64,000 nt of DNA from Streptomyces sp. CB02980 (GTDB lineage Bacteria > Actinomycetota > Actinomycetes > Streptomycetales > Streptomycetaceae), in contig NZ_JACSCH020000002.1 of assembly GCF_014451325.2 (NCBI RefSeq), positions 496,001 to 560,000 of the forward strand. The letters are read 5' to 3'. Below are positions 49,808 to 58,936 of this stretch, piece by piece (within the stretch, counting starts at the first letter, position 1; every line of letters begins with the position of its first letter). A program made the translations under genes and the position numbers. A model generated the notes under the pieces. The model was not told the DNA's origin and made no database searches. It worked only from the letters and a program-made list of their open reading frames with translations.

Positions 49808-51117
49808 TTGGCGACCTCGAAGCCCTGCTTCTTCAGGTCCGTCACGGTGGCGGACTGGACGGCGGTCAGGGCGGTGTCGAAGCCGGACCTGGCCTTGGCC
49901 GCCTTGCCGAACTCGTCCTTGAAGGCGGTGTAGGCGACGTTCACGTTGGGGCCCCAGGCGGCCGGTGCGGTGGTCTTCGCTATCTCGGCGGCGCGGGTGT
50001 AGAAGTCGGGCTGGTTGGCGAAGTAGTCGGGGGCCTTGGCGAGGGCGCCGCTGGTCTGGGCGGCGGTGGCCGCCGGGTAGATGCCGCTCTCCTTGACGAG
50101 GGCGGCGAGGGCGACCGGGTCGGTGTTCAGCCAGGTGGCGAACTGCGCGGCGGCCTTCTTGTGCTTCGAGTCGGTGGTGACGGCGGTGGAGGAGCCGCCC
50201 CAGCTGCCGGTGGACGAGCCGCCCTCGGTCCACTGCGGGAGGGGGGCCATGGCCCACTTGCCCTTGGTGTCGGGAGCGGCGGTGGTCAGGGTGCCGGGTG
50301 CCCAGACGGCGGAGACCCAGGCGAGCTGCTCGCCGGTGTTCATGGCCTTGTTCCAGGAGGGGGTGTACATCGGCTGGTTGTCGATGGCGCCCTCGGCGAC
50401 CAGGCCGCCCCAGAAGTCGGAGACCTTCCTGGTGGCGGCGTCGTCGATGCCGACCTTCCAGGTGTCGCCCTCGAAGGTCCACCACGTGGCGCCGGCCTGC
50501 TGGGCGAGTCCGGCGAAGAGGCCCGCGTCGTTGGCGGAGAAGGTGGTCAGCGACTGCTTCGGGGCCTTCTGCTTCAGATCGCGCGCGGTGGCGGCGAACT
50601 CCTCCCAGGTGGTGGGGACGGAGAGGCCGTACTTCTTGAACAGGTCCTGGCGGTAGAAGAACATCAGCGGCCCGGAGTCCTGCGGCAGGGCGTAGACGGC
50701 CTCGCCGCCGAAGGTGGTCTGCTGCCAGACGCCGGGGGCGAACTTGTCCTGGACGCCGGCGACGTCGGGGGCGATGTCGGCGAGGGCGTCGTTGGAGACG
50801 AGGGTCGGCAGGGCCTGGTATTCGGCCTGGACCAGGTCGGGGGCCTTGTGCGCCTTGGCGGCGGTGATGATCTTGGTGACGAGGTCGTCGCCGGAGGCCT
50901 GCTTCTGCACCGTGACCTTGATGTCGGGGTGTTCGGCGTTCCAGAGGGCCACGACCTTGTCCATACCGGGGGCCCAGGCCCAGTAGGTGAGCGAGACGGG
51001 GCCGGAGTCGGCCGATGCCCCGTCCCCGGAGTCGGAGGATCCACAGGCGGTGAGCGCGGTGGCGCCGAGCAGGACGGCGGTGGCGGCGGCGAGGCTGCGG
51101 CGCATCGTGTGGGGCAT
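49804..51117 (-). CDS. Sugar ABC transporter substrate-binding lipoprotein
   Basis: Extracellular solute-binding lipoprotein of 437 residues. Signal peptide with lipobox ALTAC and Cys25. The mature part reads SLTYWAWAPGMDKVVALWNA, PDLVQAEYQALPTLVSNDAL, YALPQDSGPLMFFYRQDLFK and PTTWEEFAATA, characteristic of family 1 sugar-binding proteins. Divergent from the GH42 galactosidase and first in the importer operon, so it most likely binds beta-1,4-galacto-oligosaccharides released by the GH53 enzyme. Ligand is inferred from context. Confidence 0.93.
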   Translation of the reverse strand: MPHTMRRSLAAATAVLLGATALTACGSSDSGDGASADSGPVSLTYWAWAPGMDKVVALWNAEHPDIKVTVQKQASGDDLVTKIITAAKAHKAPDLVQAEYQALPTLVSNDALADIAPDVAGVQDKFAPGVWQQTTFGGEAVYALPQDSGPLMFFYRQDLFKKYGLSVPTTWEEFAATARDLKQKAPKQSLTTFSANDAGLFAGLAQQAGATWWTFEGDTWKVGIDDAATRKVSDFWGGLVAEGAIDNQPMYTPSWNKAMNTGEQLAWVSAVWAPGTLTTAAPDTKGKWAMAPLPQWTEGGSSTGSWGGSSTAVTTDSKHKKAAAQFATWLNTDPVALAALVKESGIYPAATAAQTSGALAKAPDYFANQPDFYTRAAEIAKTTAPAAWGPNVNVAYTAFKDEFGKAAKARSGFDTALTAVQSATVTDLKKQGFEVAK

Positions 51118-51177
51118 GGGGTACTTCTCCCTGACCGAAAGGGCCTCTCCCTAGGGCGGGGAGGCCGACCATGCATC

Positions 51178-51281
51178 TGTGAGCGTTCACAGTAGAGAAA
51201 CGTTCCAGACACTTGTCAATGGTTGTTCGTGTGCGGTTATGTTGCGTTGCCACATCGAGATCGACTGTGTGCACGTTCACA
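51178..51281. promoter_or_regulatory. Two LacI-type operators in the divergent galactan control region
   Basis: TGTGAGCGTTCACA at 51178-51191 and TGTGCACGTTCACA at 51268-51281 are near-palindromes of the same type, each with CGTTCACA in the same orientation. The first overlaps the -10 box and start of the importer promoter, the second lies 43 bases before the GH42 start. They are probable binding sites of the LacI protein encoded at 46897-47922. Confidence 0.7.
51191..51219 (-). promoter_or_regulatory. Consensus promoter of the sugar importer operon
   Basis: On the minus strand TTGACA (51219-51214), a 17-base spacer and TCTACT (51196-51191) form a near-consensus promoter. Transcription should start within the adjoining operator at 51178-51191. 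Confidence 0.7.
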
Positions 51282-51323
51282 ACGAACCAAAGCTTTCATC
51301 GCTCGAGGCTTCAGGAGAGACCC

Positions 51324-53357
51324 ATGCCGCAGACCACTCCCAAGGGCCTGCACCGGCTCGCGTTCGGCGGGGACTACAACCCCGAACAGTGGCCGGAAAG
51401 CGTCTGGCAGGAGGACGTCCGGCTCATGCGGGAGGCCGGCGTCACCATGGTGAGCGTCGGGATCTTCTCCTGGGCCCTCCTCGAACCGGAGCCGGGCCGG
51501 TACGACTTCGGCTGGCTCGACCGGCTCCTCGACCTGCTCCACGAGCACGGCGTCCGCGTCGACCTGGGCACACCGACCGTGGCACCGCCCGCCTGGTTCT
51601 ACCGGGCGCACCCCGAGGCGCTGCCCGTCACCGCCGAGGGCGTGCGCTACTCGTACGGCTCACGCGGGGCGATCTGTCACAGTTCCGCCGCCTATCGGAC
51701 GGCCGCCGCGGGCATCACCACCGAGCTGGCCCGCCGCTACGGCAGCCACCCGGCGCTGGCGCTCTGGCACGTCCACAACGAGTACGGCGTCCCCGTCAGC
51801 GCCTGCTACTGCGACAGCTGCGCCGCCCACTTCCGCCGCTGGCTCGACGTCACGTACGGCTCGGTGGAGGCCGTGAACGAGGCCTGGGGCACCGCGTTCT
51901 GGGGGCAGCGCTACTCCTCGTACGAGGAGATCGACCCGCCCCGGGTGACCCCCACCGTCGGCAACCCCGCCCAACAGCTCGACTACCGGCGCTTCGCCGA
52001 CGCCACCATCCGGGAGAACTTCCGGACGGAACGGGACATCCTGCACGAGCTCGCGCCCGGTGTCCCCGTCACCACCAACTTCATGACCGCGCTCAGCCAG
52101 TGCGACTCCATCGACTACTGGGCCTGGGGCCGCGAGGTCGACCTCGTCACCAACGACCACTATCTGATCACCGACGGCCGCCGCACCCACGTCAACCTGG
52201 CCATGGCCGCCGACCTCACCCGCTCCGTCGCCGGCGGCGCCCCCTGGCTGCTCCTCGAACACTCCACGTCCGGCGTGAACTGGCAGCCCCGCAACCCTGC
52301 CAAACGCCCCGGCGAGATGGCCCGCAACTCCCTCGCCCATGTGGCCCGCGGCTCCGAGGGCGCCATGTTCTTCCAGTGGCGCCAGTCCCGGCGCGGCGCC
52401 GAGAAGTTCCACTCCGCGATGGTCCCGCACGGCGGCACCGACACCCGGATCTGGCGCGAGGTCGTCGCCCTCGGCGCCGACCTGGAGGCCCTGGAGGAGG
52501 TACGTGGCAGCCGGACCGTCCCGGACGTCGCCATGCTCTGGGACTGGCACTCCTGGTGGGCGCAGAACCTGGAGTGGCGGCCGAACGCCGCCCACGACGC
52601 CCGCGAGCGCGCCGACAGCTTCTACGAGACCCTCTACGACCGGCATCTCACCGTCGACTTCGCCCACCCCGAGGCCGACCTCTCCGCCCACCCGCTGGTC
52701 GTCGTCCCCGCGCTCTACCTCATGAGCGAGGCCGCCGGACAGAACCTCCGGGAGTACGTCGAGAACGGCGGCACGCTCGTGGTCTCGTACTTCTCCGGGA
52801 TCGTCGACGAGCACGACGCCGTGCACCCCGGCGCCTACCCGGGCGCCCTGCGGGACGTCCTCGGCCTCACCGTGGACGAGTGGTCGCCGCTCCTGGACGA
52901 CCGGCGCGTACGGATCACCGGACCCGACGGCGCCTCGCTCACCGGCGACGTGTGGACGGAGTTCGTCCGGCCGCGCGGCGCCGAGACCGTGTGGACGTAC
53001 GCCGACGGGCCGGCCGCCGGCGGCCCCGCGGTGACCCGGCACCGGCTCGGACGGGGCACCGCCTGGTACGTCTCCACCCGGCTGGACGCGGCGTCGCTCG
53101 ACGCGATCGTCGCCGCGGCGTGCGAGGACGCGGGGGTCGCGGCGCGCGGTGCGCTGCCGCGTGACGTGGAGGTCGTGCGCCGCGCAGGAGACGGCGGGCA
53201 GTACCTGTTCGCCCTCAACCACTCCGCCGAGGACGCCGAGGTGCCGCTCGACGGCTCCGGGACCGAGCTGCTCGGCGGCGCCTCGGGAGGCACGCCGGTC
53301 GACGGGAAGGTCATCGTCCCGGCCGGTGCCGTGCGGGTCGTACGTCTCGACGCCTGA
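51324..53357 (+). CDS. GH42 beta-galactosidase
   Basis: Intracellular hydrolase of 677 residues releasing galactose from beta-galactosides. The TIM barrel begins GLHRLAFGGDYNPEQWPESV; the acid/base Glu is in WHVHNEYGVPVS and the nucleophile Glu in LLLEHSTSGVNWQPRN. A zinc-type Cys cluster (SACYCDSCAAHF) follows the first catalytic site. A trimerisation domain (from about residue 395, VAMLWDWHSWWAQN) and a C-terminal beta domain complete the fold. ATG start with AGGAGAG upstream. With the secreted galactanase it forms a galactan degradation pair like GanA/GanB. Confidence 0.95.
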   Translation: MPQTTPKGLHRLAFGGDYNPEQWPESVWQEDVRLMREAGVTMVSVGIFSWALLEPEPGRYDFGWLDRLLDLLHEHGVRVDLGTPTVAPPAWFYRAHPEALPVTAEGVRYSYGSRGAICHSSAAYRTAAAGITTELARRYGSHPALALWHVHNEYGVPVSACYCDSCAAHFRRWLDVTYGSVEAVNEAWGTAFWGQRYSSYEEIDPPRVTPTVGNPAQQLDYRRFADATIRENFRTERDILHELAPGVPVTTNFMTALSQCDSIDYWAWGREVDLVTNDHYLITDGRRTHVNLAMAADLTRSVAGGAPWLLLEHSTSGVNWQPRNPAKRPGEMARNSLAHVARGSEGAMFFQWRQSRRGAEKFHSAMVPHGGTDTRIWREVVALGADLEALEEVRGSRTVPDVAMLWDWHSWWAQNLEWRPNAAHDARERADSFYETLYDRHLTVDFAHPEADLSAHPLVVVPALYLMSEAAGQNLREYVENGGTLVVSYFSGIVDEHDAVHPGAYPGALRDVLGLTVDEWSPLLDDRRVRITGPDGASLTGDVWTEFVRPRGAETVWTYADGPAAGGPAVTRHRLGRGTAWYVSTRLDAASLDAIVAAACEDAGVAARGALPRDVEVVRRAGDGGQYLFALNHSAEDAEVPLDGSGTELLGGASGGTPVDGKVIVPAGAVRVVRLDA

Positions 53358-53415
53358 CCGCCCCCTTCCCCTCCCCGCCCCTCCCCCGCCCCGGCCCCGG
53401 CCGGGGCCCTGATCT

Positions 53416-53455
53416 CACCCGGGGGCGGCTGCGCCCGCTGCGCCGCCCCCGGGTG
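53416..53455 (+). terminator. Hairpin after the GH42 gene
   Basis: Perfect 14-bp stem (53416-53429 with 53442-53455) and 12-base loop, 58 bases beyond the GH42 stop and 68 bases before the galactanase start. It may attenuate rather than fully stop transcription into GH53. Confidence 0.8.
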
Positions 53456-53523
53456 AACCGCACCACCCGTAAGGAACCGCCCGCACCACACTTCACATCG
53501 GCCACCGTCGAAGGGACTCGACG

Positions 53524-55107
53524 TTGCACCCCACCCCTGTCAGAAGCCGCATCCGCCTGCGCGCCGCGGCCGTCGCCGCCGCACTGGGCGCCCTACTCCT
53601 GGCTCCGCTGCCCGCCGCACAGCAGGCCGAGGCCGCCGCCACCCTCACGAACGCCGGGTTCGAGAGCGACGCCACCGGAACCGCGACCCCGGCCGGCTGG
53701 TCGACCTACTCGGCCGCCGGCCAGAACGCTGCCTCGTTCACCGAGGCCGGGGGCCACGGCGGCGGATACCGCCTGAGCCACTGGTCGGCGTCCACGTACA
53801 AGGTCGAGACGTACCAGTACCTCTCCGGACTCGCCAACGGCACGTACACGCTCAGCGCCTGGGTCCGTTCGGGCGGCGGCCAGAACTCCGCCTACCTCGC
53901 CCTGCGGAACTGCGGCTCGGCCGAGCAGCGCACCGACCTGCCGGTGACGTCCACCTGGATACGGATCGTCACTCCCGTCACCGTGACGGGCGGCGCCTGC
54001 ACCATCAGCATCAACTCCGATGCCAAAGGCGGGAATTGGCTGAACGTGGACGACCTGACGTTCACCTCCGGCACGACCGGTCTCACGATCAGGGGCGTCG
54101 ACGTGTCCTCCCTCAGGAAGAGCGAGGATCTCGGCGGGACCTACAAGTCGAGTTCCGGCACCACGGGTGACGCGGTCGCGCTCCTCAGGAACGCGGGCGC
54201 CGACTACGGCCGCCTCAAGGTGTGGGTGAACCCGGCCGACGGCTACAACAACAAGGCCCGGGTCCTCGCCACCGCCCAGCGGATCAAGGCCCAGGGCATG
54301 AAGCTGCTCGTGGACTTCCACTATTCCGACATCTGGGCCGACCCGGGCGCCCAGACGAAGCCCGCCGCCTGGCAGGGACACTCGTACGCGCAGCTGAAGA
54401 CGGACGTCTACAACCACACGTACGACGTCCTCAACGCCCTGAAGGCGCAGGGCACCACGGCCGACATGGTGCAGATCGGCAACGAGATCAACACCGGCAT
54501 GCTGTGGCCGGAGGGCTCGACGAGCAACTGGTCGCAGCTGGCGGGGCTGCTCGGCTCCGGCATCTCCGCGTCCAAGGCGGTCTCGTCCGGCACCCAGATC
54601 GCGCTGCACCTCGCGAACGGCGGCGACAACGCGCTGTACCGCGCATGGTTCGACAACGCCAAGGCTCAGGGCCTCGGTTACGACGTGATCGCGTTCTCCT
54701 TCTACGGCTACTGGCACGGCGCCCTGTCCTCGCTCCAGGCCAACCTCGACGACATCTCGGCCCGTTACGGCAAGAAGGTGATGGTCGCCGAGACCGCGTA
54801 TCCGTTCCGCCTCGACAGCGAGGACGCCCACGAGAACATCATCGACCTGTCCTCGGAGCTGGTCTCCGGCTACCCGGCGAGCGCGGCCGGCCAGTCGGCC
54901 TGGCTGCGGGACGTCATGAACGTCGTCGAGGCGGTCCCGAACGGCCGCGGTCTCGGCGTCTTCTACTGGGAGCCGACCTGGACGGCCGTCACGGGCAACG
55001 GCTGGGACCCGGCCGACCCCTCGTCCGGCAACGGCTGGGAGAACCAGGCGCTGTTCGACTACGACAGCAAGCTGCTTCCGGCGGCGAACTGGCTGGCGCA
55101 CCGCTGA
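53524..55107 (+). CDS. Secreted GH53 endo-beta-1,4-galactanase with N-terminal CBM
   Basis: Exported enzyme of 527 residues that cuts beta-1,4-galactan in pectin side chains. Signal peptide with Arg-rich start and cleavage after about AEAA (residue 38). Residues about 40-180 form a jelly-roll carbohydrate-binding domain (NAGFESDATGTATPAGWSTY start, WLNVDDLTF end). The catalytic domain then begins LTIRGVDVSSLRKSEDLGG, with acid/base Glu in VQIGNEINTGMLWPEG and nucleophile Glu in MVAETAYPFRLD. The start is a TTG (53524) after GAAGGGA; no ATG or GTG in frame gives a complete signal peptide. Confidence 0.95.
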   Translation: MHPTPVRSRIRLRAAAVAAALGALLLAPLPAAQQAEAAATLTNAGFESDATGTATPAGWSTYSAAGQNAASFTEAGGHGGGYRLSHWSASTYKVETYQYLSGLANGTYTLSAWVRSGGGQNSAYLALRNCGSAEQRTDLPVTSTWIRIVTPVTVTGGACTISINSDAKGGNWLNVDDLTFTSGTTGLTIRGVDVSSLRKSEDLGGTYKSSSGTTGDAVALLRNAGADYGRLKVWVNPADGYNNKARVLATAQRIKAQGMKLLVDFHYSDIWADPGAQTKPAAWQGHSYAQLKTDVYNHTYDVLNALKAQGTTADMVQIGNEINTGMLWPEGSTSNWSQLAGLLGSGISASKAVSSGTQIALHLANGGDNALYRAWFDNAKAQGLGYDVIAFSFYGYWHGALSSLQANLDDISARYGKKVMVAETAYPFRLDSEDAHENIIDLSSELVSGYPASAAGQSAWLRDVMNVVEAVPNGRGLGVFYWEPTWTAVTGNGWDPADPSSGNGWENQALFDYDSKLLPAANWLAHR

Positions 55108-55122
55108 CCCGACCGTGCGCAA

Positions 55123-55156
55123 GGAGGGGCGGGCTCGTTCACGGGCCCGCCCCTCC
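55123..55156. terminator. Bidirectional terminator between GH53 and galactonate dehydratase
   Basis: Perfect 12-bp stem (55123-55134 with 55145-55156) and 10-base loop in the gap between two convergent genes. Confidence 0.75.
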
Positions 55157-55157
55157 C

Positions 55158-55193
55158 GCTCGTTCCGCTCGTTCCGCTCGTTCCGCTCGTTCC
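55158..55193. repeat. Four copies of the 9-bp unit GCTCGTTCC
   Basis: Exact tandem copies at 55158, 55167, 55176 and 55185, ending 3 bases before the galactonate dehydratase stop codon (TAG 55196-55198 on the minus strand). Confidence 0.9.
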
Positions 55194-55195
55194 GG

Positions 55196-56341
55196 CTACC
55201 ACTCGGCGAGGGAGCCGTCGTCGCGCCGCCAGGCCGGGTTGCGCCAGCGGTGGCCGACCTCGGCGGCGCGCTCGACGGCCTTCGCGTCGACCTCGATCCC
55301 GAGACCGGGCCCCGTGGGCAGGCCCACATGCCCGTCCTCGTACCGGAAGACGGAGGGGTCGACCAGATAGTCGAGCAGGTCGGAACCGGTGTTGTAGTGG
55401 ATGCCGAGGCTCTGTTCCTGGATCAGGAGGTTCGGCGCGGCGAAGCCGACCTGCAGGCAGGAGGCGAGGGCGATCGGGCCCAGCGGGCAGTGCGGGGCGA
55501 GGGAGACGTCGTACGCCTCCGCCATCGCGGCGATCCTGCGCACCTCCGAGATGCCGCCGGCGTGCGAGAGGTCCGGCTGGGCGACCGCGATGCCCTGGCC
55601 GAGCACCTTCTTGAAGTCCCAGCGGGAGTAGAGGCGTTCGCCGGTCGCGATGGGGATGGAGGTGGAGCGGACGATGTCGCCGATGTGGTCGCTCATCTCG
55701 GGGACGACCGGTTCCTCCACGAAGAGGGGGAGGTACGGCTCCAGGAGCGGAAGGACGCGGCGGGCCATGGAGGCGGTGAGCCGGCCGTGGAAGTCGATGG
55801 CGATGTCGAACTCGTCGCCGACGGCCTCCCGGATCGAGGCGACCCGGTCGACGATGCCGTGGACGGCGGCCGGGGTGTCGATGAGGCGCAGCTGGGCGGA
55901 GGCGTTCATCTTGATCGCGGTGAAGCCCTCGTTCTTCCGGGCGACGGCCTCGGAGGCGACCTCGTCGGGCCGGTCGCCGCCGATCCAGCTGTACACACGG
56001 ACGCGGTCGCGGACGTTGCCGCCGAGGAGCTGCCAGACGGGGACGCCGAGGGCCTTGCCGGTGATGTCCCAGAGGGCCTGGTCGATGCCCGCGACGGCGC
56101 TGGAGAGGACGGGACCGCCGCGGTAGAAGCCGCCCTTGGTGAGCACCTGCCAGTGGTCCTCGATCCTCATCGGGTCCTGGCCGACGAGGTGGTCGGCGAG
56201 CTCGTCGACGGCGGCGGCGACGGTGTGGGCGCGGCCCTCGACCACGGGCTCGCCCCAGCCGGTGATGCCCTCGTCGGTGTCGATGCGCAGGAAGCACCAG
56301 CGGGGGGCGACGAGGTAGGTGCGCAGGGAGGTGATCTTCAC
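55196..56341 (-). CDS. dgoD: D-galactonate dehydratase (enolase superfamily)
   Basis: Dehydrates D-galactonate to 2-keto-3-deoxygalactonate; 381 residues, the length of DgoD. Features: KITSLRTYLVAPRWCFLRID at the start, GITGWGEPVVEGRAHTVAAA, the capping and barrel motifs IDFHGRLTASMARRVLPLLE, LFVEEPVVPEM (metal-binding Glu), PIATGERLYSRWDF and VSLAPHCPLGPIALASCLQV with the catalytic His. The GTG start overlaps the SDR stop (GTGA). Part of the galactose oxidation operon. Confidence 0.92.
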   Translation of the reverse strand: MKITSLRTYLVAPRWCFLRIDTDEGITGWGEPVVEGRAHTVAAAVDELADHLVGQDPMRIEDHWQVLTKGGFYRGGPVLSSAVAGIDQALWDITGKALGVPVWQLLGGNVRDRVRVYSWIGGDRPDEVASEAVARKNEGFTAIKMNASAQLRLIDTPAAVHGIVDRVASIREAVGDEFDIAIDFHGRLTASMARRVLPLLEPYLPLFVEEPVVPEMSDHIGDIVRSTSIPIATGERLYSRWDFKKVLGQGIAVAQPDLSHAGGISEVRRIAAMAEAYDVSLAPHCPLGPIALASCLQVGFAAPNLLIQEQSLGIHYNTGSDLLDYLVDPSVFRYEDGHVGLPTGPGLGIEVDAKAVERAAEVGHRWRNPAWRRDDGSLAEW

Positions 56342-57090
56342 TTGGATTCCTTCTTCACGGTCCAGCCGCCGTCGACGACCAGGTTGGTTCCGGTGATGTA
56401 GGCGGCGTCGGCGGAGGCGAGGAACGCGACGGCCGCGGCGACCTCCTCGGGCCTGCCGAGCCGGGCGAGCGCGGTGGCGCCGGCGGAGAGCCTGCGGCCC
56501 TCCTCGTCGACGTCGTTCCAGACGTCGGTGAGGATCGGGCCGGGCAGTACGCAGTTGAAGCGGACGTCGGGGCCGTACTCGACGGCGAACTGCCGTACGA
56601 GGGCGCACATGCCGCCCTTGGCGGCGGCGTACGCGGGATAGCCGGGCAGACCGAAGTCGGCGTGCACGCTGGAGGTGGCGACGAGACTGCCGCGCTCGGC
56701 GCGCAGGTCGTCGAGGAAGGTGCGGGTGGCGAGGTAGAGGGCCCGCAGGTTGACCGCCATCTCCCGGTCCCAGGTGGCGACGGGGAGGTCGTGGGCGGCG
56801 GCCGGGGTGTGGGTGAAGGCATTGCTGTGGAGGATGCCCACGGGGCCGAAGCGGGCGTGGGCCTCGGCGCGGAGGGCGGTCCAGTCCGCCTCGGAGGAGA
56901 CGTCGCAGCGTACGTAGGCCGCTCGGCCGCCGTCGGCGCGGATCGCGGCGGCGACGGCCTCGCCGGCCTCGTCGGCGATGTCGGAGACGAGCACGGCGGC
57001 GCCCTCGGCGGCGAGCCGAGCGGCGCTGGCCGCGCCGATGCCGGAGGCGGCGCCGGTGACGACGGCGGTCCGGCCGGAGAATCGGTTCAT
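56338..57090 (-). CDS. Short-chain dehydrogenase, probable sugar 1-dehydrogenase
   Basis: NAD(P)-dependent oxidoreductase of 250 residues. Cofactor motif VVTGAASGIGAASAARLAAE, then LHSNAFTHTP in place of the usual NNAG, the catalytic Ser in VATSSVHADFG and YAAAK (Tyr, Lys) further on, ending YITGTNLVVDGGWTVKK. The partner genes (lactonase, galactonate dehydratase, KDGal kinase, aldolase) all act after oxidation of galactose to its lactone, so it is probably galactose dehydrogenase. That step is inference; the sequence only shows an SDR enzyme. Confidence 0.9.
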   Translation of the reverse strand: MNRFSGRTAVVTGAASGIGAASAARLAAEGAAVLVSDIADEAGEAVAAAIRADGGRAAYVRCDVSSEADWTALRAEAHARFGPVGILHSNAFTHTPAAAHDLPVATWDREMAVNLRALYLATRTFLDDLRAERGSLVATSSVHADFGLPGYPAYAAAKGGMCALVRQFAVEYGPDVRFNCVLPGPILTDVWNDVDEEGRRLSAGATALARLGRPEEVAAAVAFLASADAAYITGTNLVVDGGWTVKKESK

Positions 57091-57105
57091 GGGTGTGGGT
57101 CCCTG

Positions 57106-57160
57106 GTGTGTCTGTGTCTGTGTCTGTGTCTGTGTCTGTGTCTGTGTATGTCTGTGTCTA
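57106..57160. repeat. Hexanucleotide TGTGTC repeat
   Basis: About eight copies of TGTGTC, one with TGTGTATG, followed by related (CGTCCGTGCCTG) degenerate units to about 57200. It lies between the SDR gene and the kinase gene, immediately upstream of the SDR start, so any change in copy number alters the spacing between two operon genes. Confidence 0.9.
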
Positions 57161-57236
57161 CGTCCGTGCCTGCGCCTGCGCCTGAGTCAGCGTCAGCGCC
57201 TGCGTGGATGTGCGGAGGGAGCCGGGGAGGCGGGGC

Positions 57237-58196
57237 TCAGCGGCTGATGTCCTGGGCCGCGAGAAGGCCGAGTTCGGCGCGGCGCGGGAGGCCCTCCCAG
57301 TCGCCGGGGACGGAGACCGCGAAGGCCCCGCAGAGGGTGGCGAGGTGCAGGCGCTCCTCCACCGGTGCGCCGTCGAGGACGGCGGCGAGGTAGCCGGCGA
57401 CGAAGGCATCGCCGGCGCCGACGGGGTCGACAGCGGTGACGGGCACGGCGGGGCGGGCGAGAAGACCGCCGTCGTCCGTGGCCACGAGGGCTCCCCGCGC
57501 GCCGAGTTTGAGCACGGCCTGGCCGGGCCCGAGCCGGGTGAGGGCGCGGGCCATCCGCTCCGGCGACTCCTCGGGCACGAAGAGGGCGGCCTCCTCGGGA
57601 CCGGCGAAGACGATGTCGGCGTGCGCGAGAAGCCGGGCGAGGGCCTCGGCGGCCTCGGCGCGGCTCCAGAGGCGTTCGCGGTGGTTGACGTCGAACGAGA
57701 CCGTGACCCCGGCGGCGCGGGCGAGGGTCACCGCGTGCTCGACGGCGGCGCGGGCGGATGCGCTCAACGCCGGGGTGATACCCGTGACATGGAGGACCCG
57801 GGCTCCGGTGAGCTGCACCTCGTCGAGGTCCTCGGGGGCGAGCCGGGAGCCCGCGAGGCCGGCTCGGTAGTAGCTGACACGGAGCCGGTCGGCGGTGCGG
57901 CGCTCGCGGAGCATCAGACCGGTGGGCGCGGCCGGGTCCGTACGGGCGGCGGCGACGTCGACGCCCTCGGCGCGGAGTCCGGCGAGGACCATCGTGCCCG
58001 CGGCGTCCTCGCCGACCCGGCCGGTCCAGGCGGCCGCGTGGCCGAGCCGGCTGACGCCGATCGCGACCGTGGCCTCGGCACCGGCCCAGCCCAGCCGGAG
58101 GGGCGCGCCCGGGGCGAGTGGTCCGGGGCGGGTCGCGGCGACCACGGCCATGGCCTCGCCGAGGGTGACGAGGGCGGGCGGACGCGCGGCGCTCAT
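57237..58196 (-). CDS. PfkB family sugar kinase (2-keto-3-deoxygalactonate kinase candidate)
   Basis: Kinase of 319 residues. PfkB motifs: PALVTLGEAMAVVAATRPG at the start, WAGAEATVAIGVSRLGHAAA, VSFDVNHRERLWS in the middle and the catalytic DPVGAGDAFVAGYLAAVLDG near the C-terminus (Asp in GAGD). The overall sequence is like KDG kinases. Here it would phosphorylate the product of the galactonate dehydratase. The ATG overlaps the aldolase stop (ATGA). Confidence 0.92.
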   Translation of the reverse strand: MSAARPPALVTLGEAMAVVAATRPGPLAPGAPLRLGWAGAEATVAIGVSRLGHAAAWTGRVGEDAAGTMVLAGLRAEGVDVAAARTDPAAPTGLMLRERRTADRLRVSYYRAGLAGSRLAPEDLDEVQLTGARVLHVTGITPALSASARAAVEHAVTLARAAGVTVSFDVNHRERLWSRAEAAEALARLLAHADIVFAGPEEAALFVPEESPERMARALTRLGPGQAVLKLGARGALVATDDGGLLARPAVPVTAVDPVGAGDAFVAGYLAAVLDGAPVEERLHLATLCGAFAVSVPGDWEGLPRRAELGLLAAQDISR

Positions 58197-58936
58197 CGGC
58201 GTATTCCGTCGAGCAGGACGGCGGCGCGCTCACCGAGGGCGGCGAGGGAGCCGCCCTCGCAGGCGTCGCCGACGAGGGGACCGCCCATACCGAGGGCGGT
58301 GGCGCCCGCAGCCAGATAGGCGGGGGCTTCGGTGACGCCGATGCCGCCGGTCGGGACGAGGGGGACGTACGGCAGCGGGGCCCGGACGGCGCGGAGGTAC
58401 TCGGGTCCGCCGGTGGCGGCGGGGAAGAGCTTCACCATCGTGGCCCCCGCCCGCCAGGCGGTGAGGATCTCGGTGGGGGTGCAGGCGCCGGGGAGCACCG
58501 GGACGCCGAGGCGGGCCGCCTCCGCGATGACCTCTGTGGAGGTGGTGGGGGTGATGAGGTACGTCGCCCCGGCCTCGACGGCGGCCTGCGCCTCGGCGGG
58601 CGTGGTCACGGTCCCGGCGCCGAGCGCGAGCGCGGGCGGGGCGTCGGCGGCGTACTCGCTCAGGGCGTCGAGGGCGCCGGGGGTGGTGAGCGTGAACTCG
58701 GCGGCGCGGATGCCGGACGCGAGCAGGGTGTCGGTGACTTCGGCGAACCGGGCGGCGGAGGTGGAGCGGAGGATGGCGATGACGGGCGCGGATTCGAGGG
58801 CGGCGCGGAGTTCGTGGGCGGACGCCTGTGCCCGGGTACGCGCTTCGGGCGGGGCGCCCTCCTCGGACGGGGTGGCGCCCCCGGGTGCGCTGGGCCGCTC
58901 GGGCGGAGGTGTGGTGGCTGCGGGCGGGGTGGTCAT
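58193..58936 (-). CDS. KDPG/KDPGal-type aldolase
   Basis: Class I aldolase of 247 residues that splits 2-keto-3-deoxy-6-phosphogluconate or -galactonate to pyruvate and glyceraldehyde 3-phosphate. The Schiff-base Lys is in TMVKLFPAATGG; VPTGGIGVTEAPAYLAAGAT, PVIAILRSTSAARF and YLITPTTSTEV support the family. The first 40 residues are a low-complexity Pro/Ala extension absent from normal KDPG aldolases. Together with the kinase and the dehydratase it completes the lower half of the oxidative galactose route. Confidence 0.9.
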   Translation of the reverse strand: MTTPPAATTPPPERPSAPGGATPSEEGAPPEARTRAQASAHELRAALESAPVIAILRSTSAARFAEVTDTLLASGIRAAEFTLTTPGALDALSEYAADAPPALALGAGTVTTPAEAQAAVEAGATYLITPTTSTEVIAEAARLGVPVLPGACTPTEILTAWRAGATMVKLFPAATGGPEYLRAVRAPLPYVPLVPTGGIGVTEAPAYLAAGATALGMGGPLVGDACEGGSLAALGERAAVLLDGIRR

